A stretch of DNA of 64,000 bases from Lithodes maja (Eukaryota; Arthropoda; Malacostraca; Decapoda; Lithodidae). The stretch lies in assembly GCA_037953745.1 (NCBI GenBank), contig JBAKBP010001620.1, positions 62,001 to 126,000 on the forward strand. The letters are read 5' to 3'. The translations under genes and the position numbers were made by a program. Under the pieces are notes generated by a model that was given only the letters and a program-made list of their open reading frames with translations, searched no databases and had not been told where the DNA came from. Of this stretch, positions 55,533 to 64,000 are shown one piece after another; within the stretch, counting starts at the first letter, position 1, and each line of letters opens with the position of its first letter.

Positions 55533-58500
55533 TCACACCCAACCATTCTCGTCCATATGCTTATCCAATTTTATCTTAAAGCTTCCTACAGTTTTAGATC
55601 CCACTATAGCACTTGGTAGTCCATTCCACCCATCTACAACTCTGTTACCAAACCAATACTTGCCTATATCTTTTCTGAAACGAAATTTATCTAATTTGAA
55701 ACCATTGGTTCGAGTTCTTTCGCTATCACTGAGCTTTAGTACATTAATTGTCATGTCCCCTTTGTTAATCCCACTAACCCACTTGAACACCTCTATCATA
55801 TCTCCTCTAACTCTGCATCTCTCTAACGAATGTAAATCTAATTTCTTCAACCTTTCTTCATACGAAAGATTTCTAATATTATGGATCATGTTTGTCATTC
55901 TACGCTGTACTCTCTCCAATGAATCTATGTCCATTCTGTAATAAGGACACCAAAATTGGACAGCATAATCCATATGGGGTCTCACTAATGACAAGTAAAG
56001 TTTTAAGATAACATCAGCAGTTCTGTTACTCACGCTCCTAGAGATGAACCCGAGAATCCTGTTTGCCTTATTACGAACGCTTATACACTGTTTTCTAGGC
56101 TTCAAATCATTGCTAACAAACACACCTAGATCTTTCTCGCAATCTGAATTTTCTAATTCTAAATTAGCTAGTTTATATTTAACATTTGTTTGCATCTTCC
56201 CTATCGTTAATACCTTGCATTTGTCAATGTTAAACTTCATCTGCCAATTTACTGACCATTCATGTAAGGTATCTAGATCCCTTTGGAGGCACTCTATATC
56301 GCTATCTGAATCAATTGATCTCCCTATTTTAGTATCGTCTGCGAATTTACTTATCCTACTAGTTATACCTAAATCTAGGTCATTTATGTATATAAGAAAC
56401 AACAGGGGACCTAATACCGATCCCTGCGGGACACCACTTTTGACTGCTCCCCATTCTGACTTGGTACCATTTATGCTGACTCTCTGCTTCCTACCAATTA
56501 GCCATGACCTAATCCATCCTAACAACGCCCCACCTATTCCATGTGCCTCAACCTTTCTCATCAATCTCTCATGAGGGACTCTGTCGAAAGCTTTACTGAA
56601 ATCTAAATATATAATATCATATGACTTGTCATTATCTACTGCTTTATATACCTCTGAGAAAAAACTAAGCAAATTAGTAAGGCAAGACCGTCCCTGAGTG
56701 AATCCATGCTGAGAAGAATTGATTAAGTTAAATGTTTCTAAGTGGTTTCTCATTTTCCTAGCAATAATTGACTCTAGTAGCTTTCCTATGATTGAAGTGA
56801 GACTAATGGGACGGTAATTGGATGCTATTGATGTATCACCTTTTTTGAAGATCGGAACTACATTTGCAAGCTTCCAAGCTTCTGGAACTATACCTGTTTC
56901 TAATGACTTGTTAAATAGAAATGTTAATGGGTAACTTAACTCCTCTCTGCATTCTTTTAATACTCTAGCATATACCTCATCAGGACCAGGCGATTTATGA
57001 GGTTTCAGTCTGTCAATTTCCTTAAGCACATCATTTCTACTTATAGTAACCGTACTTAACCTATTATCTATACTATCGCTGTATACCTTACGGACTTCTG
57101 GAAACTGTGCCAAATTTTCATTAGTGAAAACGGAAAGAAATTGACTATTTAATGTACTTCACATTTCTAAATCACTTTCTGTCATTTCTCCTATCGAAGT
57201 TTTAAGGGGACCAATTACATCTCTAACCTTGGATTTATATAGTTGGTAAAAAGCTTTAGGATTATTTTTTGAGTCATTGGCAACCTTAATTTCATAATTT
57301 CTTTTTTCTTTACTAATATCCTTTTTTACCTGTCGTGATAGATTCTGATAGTAAGCAAGTAGGTGAATTTCGCCTTTTTTAATTTTTCTATATATTCCTC
57401 TCTGTTTTCCTAGAAGATCTAATAGTCTATTATTCATCCATTTGGGTTGGTTCTGTGTTGATCTAAATTTTCTTTTGGGGATATATTTATTTTGTGCATT
57501 GAATACTGACTTGATAAAATTATCGTATGTATCTACCAAGTTTGACGTCTCTTCCTGACTTAAGATGACAGGTGCCTGAGAAAGGATACACTCATTTGGA
57601 CACCTGGATCGACTTAATTTTTTGACCATAGGGTCCGCTAACAGGGCTTCTCTTAACCCACCATAATTGGCTTTTCTGAAGTCAGGTATTAAGAACATAA
57701 GAACATAAGAAAATGGGAGTCTGCAGAAAGCCGATTGGCCTAAGCAAGGCAGATCCCTGTCCCACACAACCCCAATTCAATTACAAAGCCCAATTATAGG
57801 CTTCACACTCTAATACCCTGAGGATCATCTTACCAAAACGGTTAGAGATTAACGCAGGATTATGGGGGTCTGCAGAGCGCTGATTGGCCCAACCCGGCTG
57901 ATCCCCCTTCACACCCAACCCTTCTCGTCCATATGCTTATCCAATTTTATCTTAAAGCTCCCTACAGTTTTAGATCCCACTATAGCACTTGGTAGTCCAT
58001 TCCACCCATCTACAACTCTGTTACCAAACCAATACTTGCCTATATCTTTTCTGAAACGAAATTTATCTAATTTGAAACCATTTAGTATTAATGTTGTATT
58101 CTCTCTGATATTACCTTTCCATTGTATATTAAAATACACAGAATTGTGATCACTATTTCCTAGGTGGTCCCCGATTTCTACACTATTTATCATATGTTCA
58201 TTGTTACTGAAAACTAAATCGAGAATATTATCACCTCTAGTCGGCGTAGCTATGAATTGAGATAAAAAACTATCTTGTACTACCTCAATAAACTCCTTTG
58301 AATCAGAGTCGCCTATTTGTTGCTGCCAATCTATATTAGGGAAATTAAAATCCCCCATAATGCACACGTTGCTAAGCCTTGATGCTATTTTAATTTCCTC
58401 CCATAATGATATTCCGTCATTTCTACTCATATTTGGCGGTCTATACATAACTCCAATAACTAAAGTCTCACTACCTTCGTTAACTTCTACCCAAACACTT

Positions 58501-58942
58501 TCATTTTCATTATTTACTCTAATACCTGATTTAGTACAGCTTTTTAATGAACTCCTGACAAACACTGCTATACCGCCGCCCCTCCTACTTGTTCGGTCAT
58601 ATTTAAACAAACTATATCCCGGTATATCAAACTCTGCTAAAAAATGCCTGGTTTCTGTATTAATCCATGTTTCAGTTAGCGCTATTATGTCTATATTTTC
58701 TTTGCTAACCAGTGCTCTAAGTTCGTTCATTTTGTTACATAAACTCCTGCAATTTGTATAATAAACCCTCAAACTATTACTTGTATTTGCAACTATTTTC
58801 TATTGTTTTTAACTAATTTATTTTTACCAGTTGAACTACTGGACCTAGACGGAAAAGCTACGCTATCAGAATGTTCGTTATTACTATCAATTGCATGTGG
58901 CTGGGATTCTATTTTACTTACACACCTATGGTTTATTAACAA
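55533..58942 (-). pseudogene. LINE F ORF2 (unit 3)
   Basis: Same F' interruption and same TGA (57159-57161). RT part open for 526 codons with FADD intact and a 3-base in-frame insertion near 55746. A one-base deletion in a T run near 58795 shifts the frame near the ORF2 N-terminus. Confidence 0.84.
57693..58085 (-). mobile_element. F' (unit 3)
   Basis: 393 bp, TATTAA flanks at 57687-57692 and 58086-58091. Confidence 0.88.
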
Positions 58943-59841
58943 AACCCCGCAACAAACTTGTCAAGTGAGCTGGCTAAGGTCGAAACTCCTAGTCGAGAGA
59001 GATGTACTCCATCCTGGGCATACAGTTCATCCTTACTGTAGAAGAGGGTCCAGTTATCCAGGAATGGAATAGTATTTGCCTTGCAATACTTCTCCAGCCG
59101 GCTATTTACACCAATAGCCCTGGAGGACCATTCCTTCCTTACCCCTCTTCTTGGTAGGATACTGTGTACCACAGGAACTCCACCCTTCTCCTTGATCCTC
59201 TTCAACATTTCCTGGTACGTGGTGAGCAACTCCTCAGTCCAGCATTTCCAAATGTCGTTGCTCCCTGCGTTGAGGAAGATGATGGGGTCCTCTCCACTCG
59301 CTTCCATGACACCATCTAGCTTTTCTGCCACCTTCTCGACTCCGGCACCAGGCAGACAGACAACTTTACCAACATGTGTGTTAGTAGCCCTACCAAGGTA
59401 TTTAACCATTGAATACCCTACAATTAAAATAGACTTAGCTGTTTTCTGTTGCCGGCCTGTAGCAGAAGTAGTAGCAGCAGAAGTAGCTGCAGATTTCCTC
59501 CCCTCTCCTCTCACTGCCCCGCTGTAAGACGGGTCATCTCCTTCCTCCTTTCCCCCTTCACTGCCATCACACTCGTCATCCAGGGCGCTATACTTGTTTT
59601 TAACAGTCACATACTTCTTCTGGAAGGTTAATTTCATTCCTCTTGAAGATGCCACCTTCCAGGAAGAGTCCAGGTTTCCTACACCAGTGGCATTTTTGTT
59701 TTCCTCAAATGCCATCTTCAATGCTAAGTTCTCGTCCTTGAGAGATTGGACCTCGAGCTCAACATTCTCCAGCCTCTCTTGCAAAGCAAGACAAAGCTGG
59801 AGAACATGGGAAGAGGTGACAATCTCATCAGCACAAGCCAT
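58936..59841 (-). CDS. LINE F ORF1 (unit 3), SGNH motif altered
   Basis: 301 codons from ATG at 59841. The nucleophile block reads VGYSMVKY instead of VGDSMVKY (Asp to Tyr next to the Ser), and CWTEELL replaces CRTEELL. The other SGNH blocks are intact. Confidence 0.83.
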   Translation of the reverse strand: MACADEIVTSSHVLQLCLALQERLENVELEVQSLKDENLALKMAFEENKNATGVGNLDSSWKVASSRGMKLTFQKKYVTVKNKYSALDDECDGSEGGKEEGDDPSYSGAVRGEGRKSAATSAATTSATGRQQKTAKSILIVGYSMVKYLGRATNTHVGKVVCLPGAGVEKVAEKLDGVMEASGEDPIIFLNAGSNDIWKCWTEELLTTYQEMLKRIKEKGGVPVVHSILPRRGVRKEWSSRAIGVNSRLEKYCKANTIPFLDNWTLFYSKDELYAQDGVHLSRLGVSTLASSLDKFVAGFC

Positions 59842-59937
59842 CACTAGCAATGTTCACCTCACTAGGGGATAAACAGGTATGTCACGAGCGGTCACTGGGT
59901 ACGTCCTCACTGGTCAAAGGTCAGGAGCCTACTGACC

Positions 59938-60216
59938 TATGAATGAGGAACAGAGTTGGGGCCAAAACTGATCCCTGGGGAACACCAGCATTTATTGAGT
60001 GAAATTGAGAATAAAGGCCATCTACCATTACACATATTTTTCTGTTATGAAGATAAGAAGAAATTAGTGGAACTAATGATGCAAGGCCGTAGTGTGACAT
60101 CTTCGACAATAAGGATTGATGCCAGACTCTATCAAATCCCTTTGATATATCCAGTGCTATTGTATGTGTTTCACCATGTTGGTCTGTAGCTTGGTTGATT
60201 TGATGCGTAAGAAGGC
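59938..60216 (-). pseudogene. LINE E reverse transcriptase, N-terminal fragment (unit 3)
   Basis: Copy of 42900-43169. It abuts satellite array 4. Confidence 0.8.
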
Positions 60217-61927
60217 ATACAGAATATATCTTGATTAATCCTCTTTGCTAGCATATATCCTTCCTAAGCTTCATAAAGGCTACATAAAAGGCTACAGAAT
60301 ATATCTTGATTAATCCTCTTTGCAAGCATATATCCTTCCTAAGCTTCATAAAGGCTACATAAAAGGCTACAGAATATATCTTGATTAATCCTCTTTGCTA
60401 GCATATATCCTTCCTAAGCTTCATAAAGGCTACATAAAAGGCTACAGAATATATCTTGATTAATCCTCTTTGCTAGCATATATCCTTCCTAAGCTTCATA
60501 AAGGCTACATAAAAGGCTACATAATATATCTTGATTAATCCTCTTTGCTAGCATATATCCTTCCTAAGCTGCATAAAGGCTACATAAAAGGCTACAGAAT
60601 ATATCTTGATTAATCCTCTTTGCAAGCATATATCCTTCCTAAGCTTCATAAAGGCTACATAAAAGGCTACAGAATATATCTTGATTAATCCTCTTTGCTA
60701 GCATATATCCTTCCTAAGCTGCATAAAGGCTACATAAAAGGCTACAGAATATATCTTGATTAATCCTCTTTGCTAGCATATATCCTTCCTAAGCTGCACA
60801 AAGGCTACATAAAAGGCTACAACATATATCTTGATTAATCCTCTTTGCTAGCATATATCCTTCCTAAGCTTCATAAAGGCTACATAAAAGGCTACAGAAT
60901 ATATCTTGATTAATCCTCTTTGCTAGCATATATCCTTCCTAAGCTTCATAAAGGCTACATAAAAGGCTACAGAATATATCTTGATTAATCCTCTTTGCTA
61001 GCATATATCCTTCCTAAGCTGCATAAAGGCTACATAAAAGGCTACAGAATATATCTTGATTAATCCTCTTTGCTAGCATATATCCTTCCTAAGCTTCATA
61101 AAGGCTACATAAAAGGCTACAGAATATATCTTGATTAATCCTCTTTGCTAGCATATATCCTTCCTAAGCTGCATAAAGGCTACATAAAAGGCTACAGAAT
61201 ATATCTTGATTAATCCTCTTTGCTAGCATATATCCTTCCTAAGCTTCATAAAGGCTACATAAAAGGCTACAGAATATATCTTGATTAATCCTCTTTGCTA
61301 GCATATATCCTTCCTAAGCTGCATAAAGGCTACATAAAAGGCTACAGAATATATCTTGATTAATCCTCTTTGCTAGCATATATCCTTCCTAAGCTTCATA
61401 AAGGCTACATAAAAGGCTACAGAATATATCTTGATTAATCCTCTTTGCTATCATATATCCTTCCTAAGCTGCATAAAGGCTACATAAAAGGCTACAGAAT
61501 ATATCTTGATTAATCCTCTTTGCTAGCATATATCCTTCCTAAGCTTCATAAAGGCTACATAAAAGGCTACAGAATATATCTTGATTAATCCTCTTTGCTA
61601 GCATATATCCTTCCTAAGCTGCATAAAGGCTACATAAAAGGCTACAGAATATATCTTGATTAATCCTCTTTGCTAGCATATATCCTTCCTAAGCTTCATA
61701 AAGGCTACATAAAAGGCTACAGAATATATCTTGATTAATCCTCTTTGCTAGCATATATCCTTCCTAAGCTGCATAAAGGCTACATAAAAGGCTACAGAAT
61801 ATATCTTGATTAATCCTCTTTGCTAGCATATATCCTTCCTAAGCTGCATAAAGGCTACATAAAAGGCTACAGAATATATCTTGATTAATCCTCTTTGCTA
61901 GCATATATCCTTCCTAAGCTTCATAAA
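60217..61927 (+). repeat. Satellite array 4, about 23 monomers, partly dimeric
   Basis: 75-bp monomers. From about 60940 to 61800 the monomers alternate between AAGCTTCATAAAGG and AAGCTGCATAAAGG forms, a 150-bp higher-order repeat. It lacks the marker variants of arrays 1-3. Its right end passes into ATCGTTTAATTG flank. Confidence 0.96.
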
Positions 61928-62165
61928 ATCGTTTAATTGTAGCTAGAATAATATTGAAAAGACGTCGTTTCGTACAAAAGGGGTTAATGGTCGAGGATGC
62001 CTTTGTTCACACTACTCTGGCTATCAATAGAAAACTTTGTACATATTAGGAAGGATCTGTAGGAAATTGTGCCTCAACTTCAACGGATAATTCTTAAACT
62101 GAATATAAACGTCACATGATAGTCAAAATATATAAATTATGTACGATTATGTACGACAGGTTGGG
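61928..62165. other. Right flank of the satellite region
   Basis: Non-coding. Its first 60 bases resemble 21197-21258 (see that entry). Its last 40 bases belong to the inverted SINE-like copy. Confidence 0.55.
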
Positions 62166-62212
62166 TAGGAGGTATCCTCACCAGGATTCGAACCCACTCA
62201 CTCCAGGTATAT
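62125..62212 (-). repeat. tRNA-derived SINE-like sequence, inverted partial copy
   Basis: Reverse complement of 62410-62490: GGTTCGAATCC B box (62184-62194 on the minus strand) followed by the same tail with ACCCAACCTGTCGTACATAA. It lacks the A box. Confidence 0.65.
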
Positions 62213-62368
62213 CACTTAACCGAGTTGGCAGGGGGGGGGGGGGGGGGGGGAGCGTAAAAATAGTCATGGTCGAAGTCTAATAAACTCACCACGTGTTCGA
62301 AGGCATAGTCCTCCACGAGACTAAAAACCTGGTTCTTCAAATAAGAACTAAGGTTGCTTTCCTTATAT

Positions 62369-62445
62369 CCGCTCATGGCCGAGTGGTTACGGTGCCCGAC
62401 TCTCCCAAATATACCTGGAGTGAGTAGGTTCGAATCCTGGTGAGG
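62369..62445 (+). repeat. tRNA-like (Leu/Ser-type) SINE head, copy 1
   Basis: Internal RNA polymerase III promoter words: A box TGGCCGAGTGG (62376-62386) and B box GGTTCGAATCC (62427-62437), about 40 bases apart as in a long-variable-arm tRNA. The T stem and the outer acceptor pairs are imperfect, so I call a tRNA-derived repeat rather than a working tRNA gene. Confidence 0.6.
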
Positions 62446-62689
62446 ATACCTCTTACCCAACCTGTCGTACATAATCGTACATAATTGATATTTGTCATTA
62501 CAGAGAGGTTCCATAATAGTATCAGGACGATTAAAAATCGTATATCACTTAACCGAGTTGGCGGGGGCGATAGCGTAAAAATAGTCATGGTCGAAGTCTA
62601 ATAAACTCACCACGTGTTCGAAGGCATAGTCCTCCACGAGACTAAAAACCTGGTTCTTCAAAATAATAAGAACTAAGGTTGCTTTCCTT

Positions 62690-62765
62690 ATACTCTTGGC
62701 CGACTGGTTACGGTGCCCGACTCTCCCAATATACCTGGAGTGAGTGGGTTCGAATCCTGGTGAGG
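62690..62765 (+). repeat. tRNA-like SINE head, copy 2
   Basis: Same as copy 1, with A box TGGCCGACTGG (62697-62707) and B box GGTTCGAATCC (62747-62757). The acceptor region has different substitutions. Confidence 0.6.
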
Positions 62766-62902
62766 ATACCTCTTACCCAGTCAAAATATACTTTTAAAAC
62801 ACGGCCTAATGTTCAAGGGGTTAGATATGTAAACAAGATGTTTGGTACAGGTGTTCTTCCGTTCACGACCGTAACACCTCCGCTGCTTCTCCTTGACATT
62901 AT

Positions 62903-64000
62903 AAGAACACAAGAACATAAGAACATAAGAAAATGGGAGTCTGCAGAAAGCCGATTGGCCTAAGCAAGGCAGATCCCTGTCCCACACAACCCCAATTCAA
63001 TTACAAAGCCCAATTATAGGCTCAACACTCTAATACCCTGAGGATCATCTTACCAAAACGGTTAGAGATTAACGCAGAATTAAGGGGGTCTGCAGAGCGC
63101 TGATTGGCCCAACCCGGCTGATCCCCCTTCACACCCAACCCTTCTCGTCCATATGCTTATCCAATTTAATCTTAAAGCTCCCTACAGTTTTAGATCCCAC
63201 TATAGCACTTGGTAGTCCATTCCACCCATCTACAATTCTGTTACCAAACCAATATTTGCCTATATTTTTTCTGAAACGAAATTTATCTAATTTGAAACCA
63301 TTGGTACGAGTTCTTTCGCTATCACTGAGCTTTAGTACATTTGTCATGTCCCCTTTGTTAATCCCACTAACCCACTTGAACACCTCTATCATATCCCCTC
63401 TAACTCTGCGTCTCTCTAGTCTCTCTAACGAATGTAAACCTAATTTCTTCAACCTTTCTTCATACGGAAGATTTATAATATTATGGATCATTTTTGTCAT
63501 TCTACGCTGTACTCTCTCCAATGAATCTATGTCCATTCTGTAATAAGGATACCAAAATTGGACAGCATAATCCATATGGGGTCTCACTAATGACAAGTAA
63601 AGTTTTAAGATAACATCAGCAGTTCTGTTACTCACACTCCTAGAGTTGAACCCGAGAATCCTGTTTGCCTTATTACGAACGCCTATACACTGTTTTCTAG
63701 GCTTCAAATCATTGCTAACAAACACACCTAGATCTTTCTCGCATTCTGAATTTTCTAATTCTAAATTAGCTAGTTTATATTTAACATTAATTTGTTTGCA
63801 TCTTCCCTATCTTTAATACCTTGCGTTTGTCAATGTTAAACTTCATCTGCCAATTTACTGACCATTCATGTAAGGTATCTAGATCCCTTTGGAGGCATTC
63901 TATATCGCTATCTGAATCAATTGATCTCCCCATTTTAGTATCGTCTGCGAATTTACTTATCCTACTAGTTATACCTAAATCTAGGTCATTTATGTATATA
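62903..64000 (-). mobile_element. Independent LINE F copy, 3' part, running off the window
   Basis: It starts with the AAGAACA-type octamers (about three copies) and the same F 3' region, but in unrelated flanking DNA, so it is a separate insertion and not a fourth composite unit. Several private differences separate it from the three F copies. Confidence 0.85.
63129..64000 (-). pseudogene. LINE F ORF2, C-terminal part (edge copy)
   Basis: Codes the RT thumb and C-terminus: VRPHMDYAVQFW, ERVQRRMTKMIHN and the YWFGNRIVDGWNGLPS block, ending at 63129. A 4-base insertion near 63788 (ACATTAATTTG against ACATTTG) breaks the frame toward the RT core. A duplicated CTCTCTA stretch near 63420 adds codons. 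Upstream part beyond the window. Confidence 0.82.

Larger units (their letters stand above)
55323..59937 (-). mobile_element. LINE F (unit 3)
   Basis: Third copy, with TAT borders at 55320-55322 and 59938-59940. Confidence 0.87.
54349..60216 (-). mobile_element. Composite unit 3: LINE E with nested F and F'
   Basis: Third copy. 21 T at the left (54349-54369), same nested insertions and borders. Confidence 0.87.
62208..62780 (+). repeat. Tandem duplication of about 330 bp containing two SINE-like units
   Basis: 62208-62540 and 62541-62780 begin with the same TATATCACTTAACCGAG and share GTCATGGTCGAAGTC, ACCACGTGTTCGAAGG and the tRNA-like unit. The first copy has a run of 20 G at 62231-62250 where the second has a short GGGGG stretch. 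The second copy stops earlier. Confidence 0.75.

Noticed and set aside
34696..61927. Regularly spaced repeats resembling a CRISPR array
   Set aside because: The whole 75-bp unit is conserved with no variable spacers, and the context is eukaryotic satellite with LINEs.
62369..62445. Functional tRNA gene
   Set aside because: T-stem and acceptor pairing are incomplete and the unit is part of a repeated composite sequence.
62903..64000. A fourth copy of the composite unit
   Set aside because: The F copy here is not flanked by LINE E or satellite and lacks the F' insertion, so it is an independent insertion.

Overview
The window is a repeat-only stretch of a eukaryotic, probably arthropod, genome. 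I found no host protein-coding gene, rRNA, functional tRNA or CRISPR array. The protein styles (CR1-like LINEs whose ORF1 carries an SGNH esterase, Ty3/gypsy elements, TTAA-targeting MITEs, a 75-bp satellite) suggest an invertebrate. A decapod crustacean is my best guess, from general resemblance only.

Left third (1-30944): three related Ty3/gypsy LTR retrotransposons on the + strand. Family A (1-20639) has its 5' LTR cut by the window edge, a broken gag with a 575-bp TTAA-flanked insertion, and an open 942-codon pol. Its 3' LTR is split by family C (8020-19529; 4-bp duplication CAGG). C has a complete 5' LTR and an almost entirely open gag-pol, but no 3' LTR. Its gag is interrupted by a 4.2-kb minus-strand CR1-like LINE (D, 10993-15174). 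Family B (21444-30944; duplication CAGC) has both LTRs. It carries a 448-bp piggyBac-like MITE in the 5' LTR, a 5'-truncated RTE-like LINE in gag-pol, and a pol lacking the RT catalytic core. In A and C integrase precedes reverse transcriptase (the copia-like order of Gmr1-type gypsy elements), and in all three gag contains a SCAN-like capsid segment.

Middle (30945-34695): AT-rich non-coding DNA with TA, CA and GA microsatellites, a near-perfect 547-bp palindrome (31250-31796), and an approximately 860-bp segment bounded by 63-bp inverted repeats.

Right half (34696-61927): four arrays of a 75-bp satellite (about 35, 33, 38 and 23 monomers) separated by three nearly identical 5.8-kb minus-strand blocks. 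Each block is the same Russian doll: poly(A)-tailed LINE E inserted in satellite, CR1-like LINE F inserted in E, and a 5'-truncated F copy (F') inserted in F. Shared insertion points, a shared premature stop and shared variant monomers show that satellite plus nested LINEs were amplified together as 8.3-8.7-kb units.

The right edge (61928-64000) holds tRNA-derived SINE-like sequences in tandem and inverted copies, then an independent F copy that runs off the window. The reverse transcriptases, endonucleases and integrases here serve only the mobility of these elements, and nearly every copy is visibly disabled.
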